NCBI GenBank assembly: GCA_028689205.1
Contig: JAQTWP010000001.1
Span: 65,216 to 129,215 of the forward strand
Direction: 5' to 3'
DNA from: Candidatus Altimarinota bacterium
GTDB taxonomy: Bacteria > Patescibacteriota > Gracilibacteria > BD1-5 > UBA2023
Length of the DNA stretch: 64,000 nt
Made by a program: the position numbers and the translations under genes. The notes beneath the pieces were generated by a model. It had not been told where the DNA came from and did not search any database. It saw only the letters and a program-made list of their open reading frames with translations. Positions 52,093 through 63,571 of this stretch are shown piece by piece; the stretch's first letter is position 1, and each line of letters begins with the position of its first letter.

Positions 52093-54069
52093 ATGATAAA
52101 ATTGCCTAAAACTAATATGAATTACATAGCAAATAATACGCCCGACATCCAGAATAACTCAGATTTATGCACTCAAATAAAAAGTGCACTTTCTGTGAAT
52201 AAGGATTTGGTAAGTAGTAATTTATCAAAATTACTAAGTATGTCTGCATCTGAAAGTACTGAAAAAAGCAATTATTCTGTAATACCTGAGCTACCTACTG
52301 CAAAAGAATTAGATTTAATTTTCAATAAATTAAAAAATAAAATAAATCTAACTAAATCTGAAGAACTAAAATTAATATCAAAAATAGAAAAAAATAATCC
52401 TGCTCTAAGTATTTTCACAAAACTTAACAGATGAGATTATTTTGAAACAATTATTTTTAGTTGAATAAAACAATTAAATGATAAGACAAGTCAATCTTTT
52501 ACAGATAAAGTTCTTCTAAGATTCAAGAATTCAGTTTTAAGAGAAAATCCATGAGTAGAAGTTGTGTGGAATGATTATAAAAACTTTACACTAAAAATTA
52601 CAAAAGTTTCTAATTTTAATTCACAGTATCTTAAAATTCTTCTTTCAAAAGCTTTTGCCAAGGAATTGTCAACAAGTAAGTATAATGGTAAAATTATTCC
52701 TGATTTATTGAAAGTTTTTAATAAAAAATGAGTTATTTGAGGGAAGACACAAGAAGAAATTCTTCACAATATTGCACATGTTAGATTGTCTTTAGAAAGA
52801 CAGTCATTACGAACAAATGTTCTAAAAAAATGAGAAATCAAACTAAAAGAAAAGGAATTACAATTAAAATATAGTGATACAAACGGAGAAATATTAGATA
52901 AAATTGAATTACCTAATTGATATTTTTATTATATAAAAAATAATGTTTTGTATTATGAATTTGAATCATGATGAATTAATAAAATTGATAAAACATTGAT
53001 TTTTTGACCTGATTGAAAATTAACTATTAATTTCATAACAAAAATTAGAAAAAAAGAAATTCCTGAAGAAATGAATATATATCAACAATCTAGAATATTA
53101 ATTAATTCTTATATTGGTAGAGGAGAATTCATAGCTCCTGTTATAAAAGAATCTAATTTACCTGATTGACAAATTATTGATTCTAAAAAAACAGATAAAT
53201 ATTTAGAATTAAAAGATAAATTATTCAATAATTCACTACAAGATACTGACATATCACAAATTCAATATCTAGCAGAAAATACATATAAAAATGCACTTGA
53301 TAAAAACTCTTTTTATAACAAAGTAAAATCTTCGTGAGAAATGTTTTATATTGATATCAAAGATATGTGAAGTATTAATATAAAAGATTTCTCCGATAAA
53401 ATAGAGGTCCGGAATAATTGAGAAATAAATACAAAAGAAATCATATCCAGATCTTGAGAATATATGACTGAGAGATTTCAATTTTTAAATAAAGCTTTAA
53501 AGAAATCGCTTTCTACTTTATATCCTTGAAAAGAAATATATATATCAATTTGATGAGATGAAATAATGATTTTTGTAGAATGAATTTCTAAGAATAATTC
53601 ACTAGAATCATTGGTTTTTATAACTTGAGTTTTCAAACAATTAGATTTTTGAAATCTTGAATGAAGAATAACTTATAGATATATTAATGATAATGAAGTT
53701 AAGGTTTGATGAGAAAAATTAATTGAAGGATTGGATGAGCTCACAAGAAAAACAAAAGCAATTGAAAAAAGAATAAGTTCAATTAAAAATAATTTGTTAA
53801 TAGCTTTCTCAAAAACTTTTTCACATGAAGAAAGAGAAAAAATTAATTCAAAACTTCTTGAATTATCATTATTAAAGAATTTTAGTTTAACTATAGAAGA
53901 TGGAGTTGAATATATTATATTTTATTCTAATCCTTTTGAAGATATCTCCAGTAAACTTGAACTATCTATTGTTGTTGATAATAATCTAAAACTTAGACCA
54001 AATCCTCCTTCTCCTTTTACGAAATATCTTGATGACCACTGATTCGGTAGATGAAAAAATAGAACTTAA
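52093..54069 (+). CDS. GGDEF-like (degenerate nucleotide cyclase fold) protein
   Basis: 658 aa, soluble. Residues 1-390 are charged and helical with no recognised domain. From about 395 there is a palm-type fold: GEMFYIDIKDMGSINIKDFS resembles the DiDnFKxiND stretch, and KEIYISIGGDEIMIFVEGIS carries GGDE at about residues 487-490, where diguanylate cyclases have GGDEF. Both glycines are TGA (53551-53556). F is replaced by I, so cyclase activity is doubtful but possible. A coiled coil (LDELTRKTKAIEKRISSIKN) follows. The 3' end overlaps the next gene by 38 bases. An alternative start is the ATG ten codons later. Confidence 0.7.
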
Positions 54070-54754
54070 TATTTTATTTATGAATATGAAAAACAATAAC
54101 AATACAGGAAATAGCATGACAAATTTATTTGATATTTCTTGGAATGAAACTAATAGGTTAAAAGAATTCTACTCTAATATTCAAATTGAAAACAAAGATG
54201 AATTTTCTAAAATTATGCTTATTTTGCTTGCTGACAATAATGTATTGCCTACTAAAATTATTCTAGAATTCATATCACTTAGAGTTTACTATATTATTTA
54301 TAATTTTTTATACTTTGAAAATAATAAATTTAATTTAAATGATTTGTTACTAGATAATAATTCTTCTAATTCTAATTGATTAATAAATATTAAAAAATAC
54401 TTAGAAATTAATTTTTTTATTAATAGTTCAAGTTTTACTATTTTTAATACTGAGATTGATGAAATATTAGTTTGAGAAATTATTAAACTAATAAATGATG
54501 ATAAATATTCATTTGATTTTAGTATATGAAAACAAAATGAAAATATTATGACGGTTTTTAATTCTGATTTTAAAGAAATACTTATAAATTGTATTTGAAC
54601 TTTAAGATATTCAGATTCTTCTGAGAAGTTAAGATTACTTCTTATGAATAATATAAAATCATTAACAAATAGTTTAGCTGAATTTATAAAAAAATATCAT
54701 ATTGATAAAATTAAATGAGATACTCAGACTAAAGCTAAAATAAATTTATCATAA
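54032..54754 (+). CDS. unknown protein coupled to the GGDEF-like gene
   Basis: 240 aa from ATG 54032, overlapping the upstream gene by 38 bases; ATG 54080 is an alternative that nearly removes the overlap. Asn/Leu/Ile-rich, helical, no signal peptide or TM segment; stretches include TKIILEFISLRVYYIIYNFL and LRLLLMNNIKSLTNSLAEFI. No family recognised. The overlap suggests that it acts with the GGDEF-like protein. Confidence 0.65.
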
Positions 54755-54790
54755 AAAAAAGAGTGGAATTCAGGATTCCACTCTTTTTTA
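54755..54790. terminator. bidirectional terminator
   Basis: AAAAAGAGTGGAAT-loop-ATTCCACTCTTTTTT between convergent genes. Confidence 0.88.
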
Positions 54791-54792
54791 AT

Positions 54793-56130
54793 TTATAGTA
54801 TTTCTTCTTTTGGTTCAACTATGATAAAATCTTTGGTTGGGCTATAAAAATCAAGATTTTCATCTCATATTTTTTCGATAACATGACTTAGGAGATTTTC
54901 AATTTTTACCTCTACTTGTGTACCGGTTTCCATATCTTTTAATTGACATATTCCTGATCTAGCTTCCATGATACCTACTATAGCTACGAATCTTGCATTG
55001 ATTTTATTAGCTTTTTTCATTTGGATTTTCAGCGATGGAGTTCCAAGTGATAGAAGGGAATTAAGTCATTTATCTCTTGCTTCTATATTAAGAGGAAGAA
55101 GAATTTTTTTGGCATCATCTCCTAATTGTATGAAATATAGGTGAATCTTATCTTTATTTTTTAATTGAACTCAGCTTTCCATGGTTGATTCTATTAATCT
55201 CTCAGCTCACATTCAGAATCAAACTGCAGGAACTGCATTTTTGTGTCATAGAAGTTTTGAAAGTTCATCATATCTTCAACCTCAACAAAAAGTATCTTGA
55301 GTTCTACCTGATCAATCTACGAATTCCCAAACTGTATGAGAATAATAATCGAATCATCTAACCAAAGTATGATCTTCTTCGTACTCAACTTTTATTATAT
55401 CTAGATATTCTTTAACGCTTTCATAATATTCCTTCGATTCTTTTTTTAGATAATCAGTAATTTTTGGAGCGAATTTTATTAATTCTTTTGTATCAGGATT
55501 TTTGCTATCAAGAATCCTAAGAGGATTTACTTCAAGTCTGAATAAATCAGTTTCATCAAGATGTTGTTTTTTGTTAGAGAAAAAATCTCTCAAGGCTTCA
55601 ATATATTTTTCTCTTTCTTTTTGAGTTCAAACAGTGTTTAATTTAAGTGTATATTTTCATTTTAATCCTATAGAATCTAGGATACTTTGTCACATATATA
55701 TCATTTTTGCATCTAGAACCGGATCAATTTCTCCAATTATTTCAGCACCAATTTGGTAATGTTGTCTATATCTTCATTTTTGAGGTCTTTCATATCTGAA
55801 ATGAGGTTCGATATAATACAAATATACTGGCTGAGGCTCATCTATAAAATTCTCTAGATATGCTCTCATTACTCATGCTGTAGATTCTGGTTTCAATACT
55901 AAATCCCTTCATTTTCTATCCTTGAAAGTATACATTTCTTTTGAAATAATATCCGTTCCTTCTCATACTCATCTCTCAAAAAGCTCAGCTTTTTCTAGTA
56001 TAGGTGTACTTATACGAGTGAATCAGCTTTTCCTGAACTCATGACGAGCAACTTTCTTCAAAAAAGTAAAATATCTTTGGTATTCACCAAAAATATCTTG
56101 CATTCATCTAACCTTCTGAGGAGTCTCCAT
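54793..56130 (-). CDS. hisS: histidyl-tRNA synthetase
   Basis: 445 aa class II synthetase. METPQKVRGMQDIFGEYQRY opens with the HisRS RGmqDi motif; FTRISTPILEKAELFERGVG; motif 2 LVLKPESTAGVMRAYLENF, then YYIEPHFRYERPQKGRYRQH; HisA signatures VRGFDYYSHTVWEFVDGSG and CGGGRYDEL; motif 3 VGFGMGAERLIESTMESG; C-terminal anticodon domain. Many Gly in these motifs are TGA. Confidence 0.97.
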
Positions 56131-56309
56131 TTATAAAAATTGGTAATAAAATATTAAAGTAGTCTATACCTTTTTTTATATAAATCAAATGAAAAACCTT
56201 ACATTTTAATTTTATCTTTTTTTATTAGTGAATTTATTAAAAACAAAATTGAATTTTTTCAAAAGACCAATACAATAAAATGGTTATATTAATAATTATC
56301 ATATTTTAT

Positions 56310-57092
56310 ATGAAATCAAGAACAAAGATGTCTGCTTTTACACTTGTAGAATTACTAGTTGTAATTACTATTCTAGCAATAATAAGCGCTGTTGCATATA
56401 CTAATTTTAGTTGAACTACAGATAAAGCTAAGAATTCTAAGAAAATAAGTGATTTGGCAAGTATTGAAACTGCACTCCAAACTTTTAATCAAGATAAGAA
56501 CTATTTCCCAATGCCATCAGAATATGATGCTAGTAAGAATGTATGGTGATATAGCTGAACGATTACTGCACAAGCTTCTAATACATTTTCATGATCAAAA
56601 ATTTGAGATCAAATTGATTCAGTTAGTGGTTCTCTTATTAGATGAGGTTGAATAGTATATCAAAGTTGAGCAGCAACAACCCAAGTTTGAGCAAAATGAG
56701 TTATCGACTGAACAGTCTTATCAAAACAATATTTAAGCCAGGAACTTCTTGACCCAAGCCTAAAAGATATAAAAGTATGAAACGCTTGAGTTTTTAAAGA
56801 CTATTGAATTGGTAAATATACTTACTCAGTTTATGCAAAACCTGCAGTTCATGCTTCTTGGAATACCACAGACAAATTATGACAAGCTTACAATGTTGCA
56901 ATTACTTTGACTGATGATCAGAAAACATATGTTACGAAAATAATTGGTAATTTTGATAGTAGTACTTGTGTTAACTGTCCAGATACTCTTATATGAACTT
57001 GATCTACTAGTCTTATGGATTGATCAATTTGGAATTGAAGTTGAGCAGAATCAGCTGATCAATGAATACCATATCCAATAGCTTGATTTTAA
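56310..57092 (+). CDS. type IV prepilin
   Basis: 260 aa, conventional prepilin with a short leader: MKSRTKMSA, then FTLVELLVVITILAIISAVA YTNFS, the pilin helix with Glu5. The globular part is Ser/Thr/Gly-rich (VWGYSGTITAQASNTFSGSK) and carries a likely disulfide near the end (STCVNCPDTLIG). It ends PYPIAGF. Unlike the three large prepilin-like genes in the window, it has no repeat-encoded leader and no FISUMP domain, so it may be a major pilin. No pilus assembly ATPase or peptidase gene lies nearby. Confidence 0.88.
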
Positions 57093-57120
57093 AAATATTT
57101 AATTAATTAATTCCTAATTT

Positions 57121-57702
57121 ATGTTGATACCTACTGTAATAGATAAAGCTCCAGGAGGAGGTGAGAGAGTTTATGATATATATTCTAGGCTTCTTGAAGA
57201 TCGTGTAATATTCTTATGAGATGCAATTGATAATATGGTTGCAAATACAGTTATTGCACAATTACTTTTCCTAGAAAAAATTGATCCAAAAGCGCCAATA
57301 ACAATATACGTTAATACTCCAGGTTGACATGTAACTGCTTGACTTGCAATATATGACGTTATGCAATATGTGAGCTGTGATGTTATTACAGTTTGTGTAT
57401 GACTTGCTGCTAGTATGTGAAGTATAATTCTTGCTTGAGGAACTAAATGAAAAAGATATTCTCTTCCACATAGTGAAATAATGATACATCAACCTCTCGG
57501 ATGAGCAGAATGACAAGCAACAGACATAAGAATTGCTGCAGAACATATTATAGAGACTTGAGAAATTTTGTATTGAATACTCGCTAAACATACTGGTAAA
57601 GATATCAAAACAATTGAAAAGGACTGTGACAGAGATAATTATATGTCTGCTGATGATGCACTTAAATACTGACTTATTGATAAAATAATTACTAATAAAT
57701 AA
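57121..57702 (+). CDS. clpP: ATP-dependent Clp protease proteolytic subunit
   Basis: 193 aa serine peptidase. Catalytic Ser in VCVGLAASMGSIILAGGTKG, His in [19 protein letters not shown], Asp in [20 protein letters not shown]. Head region [16 protein letters not shown] and YVNTPGGHVTAGLAIYDVM are typical. The ClpC-like unfoldase at 43602-46142 is the probable partner. Follows the prepilin gene after 28 bases; several glycines are TGA. Confidence 0.96.
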
Positions 57703-57706
57703 TAAA

Positions 57707-57979
57707 ATGAACTTTAATAATGAACAAAGTTTCGCTTCTTTTAGAAAAATAGATACTAATGAATCTAAATTAGGTAATCCTGCCAATTTTGTAGAACATA
57801 CTGATTGAAAAATATATAAAGTTATTCATACTTCAGATTCCAAATTCGGAACCCTTAGAACTACGGCTATGTTAAAAAATGAATTCGATATGTATACTTG
57901 AGTTGTAGATATAAAATTAATGAATAGCAAAAAAGTTTATAGTATTTTGTCTCTAAATAAGCTTTGACATTGAATGTAA
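57707..57979 (+). CDS. hypothetical 90-aa protein downstream of clpP
   Basis: MNFNNEQSFASFRKIDTNES and on through NFVEHTDGKIYKVIHTSDSK, ending LSLNKLGHGM. Mixed beta-like and charged sequence, four TGA Gly codons, no signal peptide. Starts 4 bases after the clpP stop, so it is likely part of the clpP transcript. No family recognised. Confidence 0.6.
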
Positions 57980-58025
57980 TTGAATTAATTAAATATACAA
58001 AAATATAAATATAAAAATAAATATT

Positions 58026-58358
58026 ATGAATAATCTAGAAAGAATAGTATGAGAACCTATAAACTCAGATGAAATTAATTATTTAGAGATAAATAGAAAA
58101 TTTTATTATTGATTTGTAAAGAAATTTAAAAAACCAAGAAACAAAAAAGTAGTTAATATTAGAAAGGGTATTAATTTAGAAGATGATAATTGTCTTGTTG
58201 ATTTTCAGAATATTAAGTATAGAATTTTGAGTGCCTTATATAGTGATGTCCCTACAGAAAGTCAAACTAAAATTTTTGATTGAGCAGAATTGGCTAGAAT
58301 AATGATTACAGAAAGATTATATTGAAAAAAAGTAATACAAATATTAGATTTAATTTAA
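58026..58358 (+). CDS. hypothetical 110-aa protein
   Basis: MNNLERIVGEPINSDEINYL to RLYGKKVIQILDLI. Basic middle (FVKKFKKPRNKKVVNIRKGI) with four or five TGA Gly codons; soluble. Located between the 90-aa ORF and tyrS with small gaps, consistent with one transcript. No family recognised. Confidence 0.6.
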
Positions 58359-58365
58359 AATAAAT

Positions 58366-59568
58366 ATGAATAAAGAAGAAATGTTAAAAAACTTGCTTGA
58401 AAAATGAGTTTCTCGTATTGTTGACAGAGAAAGTTTAGAAAAAAAACTCAATTCTTGAAAAGTTTTGAGAGTTAAATTCTGAATTGATCCAACTTGAGCT
58501 ACACTTCATATTTGACACGCTGTACCTGTGCTTAAACTTAGAGCATTTCAAGAATTGTGACATCAAATAGTGTTGATTATCTGAGATTCTACAGCACAAG
58601 TAGGGGATACATCAGATAAAGATGCAGAAAGACCAATGCTTCAAAGAGCTGAAACACTTAAAAATGCAGAAGACTTTATTAATCAAATAAGTAAAATTCT
58701 TGATATTTCAAAAGTAGAAGTTCATTATAACAGTGAATGGATGGATTCTACAAGTTTTAATATGGTTGGAGAAATTGCAAAGAATTTTTCTGTCGCAGAA
58801 CTTCTTGATAGAGATAATTTTTCTAAAAGATATAAAGCAGGAATACGTATTTCTCTACAAGAATTCCTATATCCGCTTATGCAAGGTTGGGATAGTGTGA
58901 AAGTAAAAGCAGATATAGAAATTGGTGGAAACGATCAGTATTTTAATTTACTTGCTGGAAGACCAATTCAAGAGGCTTTTTGACAAATCAAACAAGATAT
59001 AATGACTTTTAATCTTATTGAAGGAACTGATGGTCGTAAAATGAGCAAAACTTACAAAAATTTCATAGCAATGAATGAAAAACCAAATGAAATGTTCGTT
59101 AAAATTATGGAAATAAATGATGATTTGATTATTAAATATTTCACTCATTGTACAACTCTTAGTTTGGATGAAATTAAAATTTTTGAAGATAGACTTAATT
59201 CTTCAGAAAATCCAAGAAATATAAAACTTGATTTAGCTCTAGAGATAGTGAAATTATATCATAGCGAAGAAGATTCAAAAAATGCGAAGCTGTATTTTGA
59301 AAAAGTTCTAAGTGAATGAATAATTCCTGATGAAAAAGATATTGAAGTTGTAATATTACCTAATTCAAGTTATCCTATAATTACTCTTTTAAAAGAATCT
59401 AAATTATTCTCAACTTCTTGAGAAGCTAGAAACGCTGTTGAATGAGGTTGAGTGAAAATAAATAATGAAGTAATAAATGATATTAAATATGAAGTGCAAT
59501 TAGATTTATCCAAAAAAATTCTGATTCAAGTAGGTAAGAAAAAGTTCAAAAATATTCTTAAGTGATAA
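58366..59568 (+). CDS. tyrS: tyrosyl-tRNA synthetase
   Basis: 400 aa class I synthetase. RVKFGIDPTGATLHIGHAVP contains the HIGH motif; DNFSKRYKAGIRISLQEFLY PLMQGWDS and ADIEIGGNDQYFNLLAGRPI bind tyrosine; the KMSKS loop reads GRKMSKTYKN. C-terminal S4 RNA-binding domain: SGEARNAVEGGGVKINNEVI, then KKILIQVGKKKFKNI. The type belongs to the TyrRS group with KMSK-T and a C-terminal S4. Ends TAA right after a TGA Gly. Confidence 0.96.
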
Positions 59569-59595
59569 TGTGAAATTCTCAAACTGAATTTACTC

Positions 59596-59634
59596 CAAAA
59601 AGTAGAATGTAAATAAAAAACATTCTACTTTTTT
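59596..59634 (+). terminator. Rho-independent terminator of tyrS
   Basis: AAAAAGTAGAATG-loop-CATTCTACTTTTTT; stem of 13 bp followed by T-run. Confidence 0.85.
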
Positions 59635-59650
59635 AATTTTAATTAAATAA

Positions 59651-59690
59651 AAAAAGATGATTTCCATTTAATACGGAAATCATCTTTTTT
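59651..59690. terminator. second terminator hairpin, facing the SLH gene
   Basis: AAAAAAGATGATTTCC-loop-GGAAATCATCTTTTTT; it serves the convergent minus-strand gene ending at 59720. Confidence 0.85.
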
Positions 59691-59719
59691 AGATCTAAAC
59701 TTTTTTGTCTGATTAATTA

Positions 59720-62110
59720 TTAGATTCAAAGTGCTTTAACTATTATCGTAGCAACTTCAGCTCTAGTTATGGCATCATTTGGCCTGAAAACCAATTTTCA
59801 GTTAATGGTTTGTCCATTCATTATTCCTAGTTCTTTAGCCTTTTCGATATATTTTATCATCCAAGCTGAATCAGTTGGAATATCTGTAAACTGTGTATTT
59901 AGTGTTGTAAGAGAAGAACTTATCTTTGCTACATTAAGAAGTATTGCAATAGCTTCTCATCTAGAAATTGCATCATTTGGTCTGAAAACCAATTTTCAAT
60001 TAATATTCTGACCATTCATTATTCCTAATTCCTTAGCTTTGACAATATATTTTATCATCCAAGTTCAATCAGAAGGGATATCAGTAAAATCTGTTACAGA
60101 ATTAGAATCCAAAGGAATATTGAAAGATTTCATTGTCATTCCTAAGAATTCTGCACGAGATGCATTTCCATTTGGTCTGAAAGTTCAATCTGAATATCAT
60201 TTTATTATTCATTTGTTTATTAATAGCTTAATATCATCTATCGCAAATGAATTAGTAATATCTGTAAATTTTGGAGTAAAACTAACCACTTTTCAACTAT
60301 CAGTTGTAATAGTGGTAGTTATTCAAGTAGCAGTTTCTACTATTTCTGTAGTTATTCAAGATGCAGTAATTATTGTGTTGGTAGTTACTCAAGGTATATT
60401 TTCTATTACAGCTATTGTTCATGAATCTGTTGTTATTATAGTTTTTCAACAAGTTCAATCATAATAACTCAGTGAAGTATCTCAGCTTGGACAATAATCA
60501 ATAGATATTCATCCACCACCTCCACCACCACCACCAGTAGATGGAGCAGATTTAGTTGTAACTGTAAATATAGAATTAACTCAGCCAATTGTAAGAGTCA
60601 ATGAAGTTGCAGTTGAATATAAAGTAGAAGAAGTAATCTTCACAGTTATAATATCTCAATTATTTACTATTCATACAGCTCATGTGAATGAACCAGTTCA
60701 TATCATATACTGTCCTCCTGTTATACTTATTGTAGTTCAAATATTAATTCAAGCAATAGTCATTATAGAATTATAATCTGTACTTAATTCAACATTTGTT
60801 TGAGGTGTAAAAGTAAATGGATTTGGACTAGAATTAAGGGGGGCATTTACAATATTACTTTGGAGAGTTACAGCAGTTTGTGCTAGTGCTCTACCATTTA
60901 ATACTGCTCATGTATTAAGTGCAATTAAGGTCTTACTTAATATCGTTCAATTAAATATAGAACCTGTATCTAATAATACATCTCATTTGACTTGCCAGAA
61001 TATATTTGAAGCATTGGCTCATCCTGATAAAAGAATTTTTTTACTTGGAGCAAGATTAAGATTTCCTTCTATCTGGAATATCCATACATCAGTCGCACTA
61101 CCTGATAGAGTAATATCAGCAAATATATCTACATTAGTTCACCACTTATATAGTCATGGTGATAATGTAAGTCAGCTAATATCTCCAGCTCATAATTCTG
61201 TTGCAGTGGGATTAGTCCTTCATGCTGCATCCGTATATGCAGTGTGCATATCATTTACTGCAGTAGTAAGTAAGGCTGAATCTATTGTTTCACATGGACC
61301 AGTAAATGCTGCGTCAACCGCATATATCATTCATATTACTTCAGAACAAGGAACTCAGATAAATGATCAAGCAGCAGGACTGATTCAGATATTACCCGTG
61401 ATTACAGATGTTGGAACATCAGTTATTTCTGATTCTGCCAAGATAACAAAATTTCAAGCAGACAAAAGATTTAACTTTTCAGGAGAAACTGTTGCAGCAA
61501 TACTAGATACAGTTGCAATGGTTGAACCTGTATTTCCTGCAGCATCAATATAATCAAAAGTAAATGTTCAATTAGAAGCAAAACTCTTTACTAGAGACCC
61601 GCTATTATTTGTTACTATTACAGTTTCACCAGTAAGTGTTGCAATAACAGGAATACTTGAACCAGAATATATAATAGTCTGGGTTGGTTTTATAAAATCT
61701 GCAGTTCAAGTAGAAGTGATTCCACTTGAATAAGCTTCAGTTGCACCAGAAGCATAAACACTTCAGCTAAAAGTTAAATCTCAATCTAATGCAGAAGACA
61801 AGTCAGTATTAAATAGTATTGACCCACTTAAATCTTGAGATCAAGTATAAGTTTTAATAAGTGTACTTCCGGACATAATATCAAGATGAACGATATCTCA
61901 CGCATCCAATAAGCCACTAAAAGTAAAAGTTATGGGATAAGACCCCGAATTAGTAAGATTTACAAAACTATTATTTCAACCTGAAATAGTATTTCAAGTA
62001 ATATTAACAGCTGCGAAGGCAACATATAATATTGCGGGACTAAGGAAAGAAAATAGCATTGTAGAAACAGTGAGCAAGCTAGTTGATTTCTTTATAAAAG
62101 ATTTAAACAT
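59720..62110 (-). CDS. SLH-anchored surface protein with DUF3494 (ice-binding-like) domain
   Basis: 796 aa exported protein. Signal peptide KKSTSLLTVSTMLFSFLSPA. Ig/beta-type region to about residue 210. A DUF3494 ice-binding-like beta-solenoid covers about residues 212-420: LNLLSAGNFVILAESEITDV, SVITGNIGISPAAGSFIG, TELGAGDISGLTLSPGLYKW, VWIFQIEGNLNLAPSKKILL, NIFWQVKGDVLLDTGSIF and ALNTGAVLNGRALAQTAVTL. A poly-Gly linker follows (about residue 525). Three C-terminal SLH repeats: FTDITNSFAIDDIKLLINKG, FTDIPSDGTWMIKYIVKAKE and FTDIPTDSAWMIKYIEKAKE, each with F/RPN then R.E. The SLH part would bind the wall polymer; DUF3494 proteins either bind ice or act as adhesins. Confidence 0.88.
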
Positions 62111-62468
62111 AAACTTATAAAGTTAAGTAATAAAACTTCAAATAGAAAATCTATTAAATCTAGATGACTATTCAGTATATCTTATTATCAGATATACTGA
62201 AAAGATAATATAATAGAGGTAAAATCAGATAAAAATATTTGAGTAATTAAATTACACTATAATTACTTTTTTAATAAAATTTTCTCTACTAATCTTTTTG
62301 AGGAGTAAATTCATTTTATAATATGATTGTATGATAATTGTAAGGTAATGTAAAGATGTCTAAGTTATTACATTGTCTAATTCAAATTTATTGAATATTA
62401 AAACTTGAGAATAAACTAAAACATTTTCAAATGATAATTAAAAAGTCTCCTTATTGGAGACTTTTTAA
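62111..62468. other. spacer with two hairpins upstream of the SLH gene
   Basis: No gene seen. CAGTATATCT-loop-AGATATACTG (62173-62199) is a perfect 10-bp inverted repeat 63 bases upstream of the SLH gene start, possibly an operator or mRNA stem. AAAAAGTCTCC-TTATT-GGAGACTTTTT (62440-62466) is a terminator for the transporter gene to its right. Confidence 0.65.
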
Positions 62469-63473
62469 TTAGTTAAGATTATATAAGAATTCTGGTCTGG
62501 CAATTGATTCTTTAAGATTTTTGTTTAAGTCAATATTTTGAGTTTTAAGAACTTGTTTGTATCATTTGATATCTCATTTTATAAGTAGGGCAGAATTTAC
62601 ACTTGCAAGCATTACTTTATTACTGATTAATACTGGTAAATTCATTATAACTACTCATAAGCCTATAATTGCGACACTTGATAATTTTTGATAGAATTTT
62701 TCTTCATGAAAATATATCTTTCACATAACAACTCACCAGAACATTGATAATATTCTCTTAAGAGCAGTTATAATCGAAGCTGGACCGAATACATATCACA
62801 TACTATTAAATGCTCAACCAAGTCATCAGAATATTCAGAATTTTATATATTTTACCTTATATATTTTTTTTATATTATTTATAGAATTACTTTTTATTAA
62901 TATAAAAGATAAACTAAATATAAACATTATTGAACTTATCAATATATTTAATAACTCAACACTTGCATATTTTGTTATGGCAATTTTGAATAACATGATA
63001 TTAATGAAGGCAAAAATCTGAGTTGCTATAGTGTATTTTACTCATGTAAGATTTATAGATCATCTGAAACTTATAAATACAAGTGTAGTTATAATAAAAA
63101 TTATTCAAATAATATGATATGTAGTTATTCAATAATTCAGAAATAAATCAGACACAAGTAAAAGAGGAATTGAAAGAACACTGAATAGTCAATTAGTTGA
63201 TCTATCAGCTTTTTCTATTGCTTGCATTACAAAATAATTGAATCATATACTTCAGATAATCATTGCGATTATTATCATTAAAAATGTATTATCAAAATTG
63301 AATCTCATATTCCCTGTAATTAGTAGAATACAAATAGAAATTATGATTTGGAATAAATTAGAAATATGAATTTTTTCTATCAGTTTTAATTCATTTCATA
63401 TTTTTTTGATTTCTATTGCTGATTTTTCTCCGAAAAAAGTTCCGATTCAATTAAGTATTAGCGACTCAAACAT
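62469..63473 (-). CDS. EamA/DMT-type membrane transporter
   Basis: 334 aa, about ten TM helices in two five-helix halves, as in EamA permeases. First half: LFQIIISICILLITGNMRFN, FLMIIIAMIIGSIGFNYFVM and LFSVLSIPLLLVSDLFLNY. Second half: IKFGIFGGLGGAFNSMGYVF, then GPASIITALKRILSMFWGVV MGKIYFHEEKFY with IIGLGVVIMNLPVLI, a good match to the end of EamA domains (tala rl.pvfa.l.g..flgE). Substrate unknown. The C-terminal 60 residues are a soluble tail. Confidence 0.8.
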
Positions 63474-63535
63474 ATTATTTTTTAATTATTACGGGTATAA
63501 GATATTTAATTACCATAGAATTACAAAACATCTTC

Positions 63536-63562
63536 AAAAAATCTCCCTTTTGGGAGATTTTT
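63536..63562 (-). terminator. Terminator-like hairpin between two minus-strand genes
   Basis: AAAAATCTCCC-TTTT-GGGAGATTTTT, 10 bases beyond the end of the partial gene's stop on its downstream side. Confidence 0.8.
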
Positions 63563-63571
63563 ACATAAATT

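Noticed and set aside
52093-54754. GGDE palm domain as a Cas10-type CRISPR polymerase
   Set aside because: No other cas gene, HD domain or array nearby; the GGDE-hydrophobic context is closer to GGDEF proteins.
57271-57786. 171-codon minus-strand open frame
   Set aside because: Antisense to clpP, which carries all catalytic residues.
60987-61553. 188-codon plus-strand open frame
   Set aside because: It is the antisense shadow of the DUF3494 protein, whose minus-strand reading has domains and a signal peptide.
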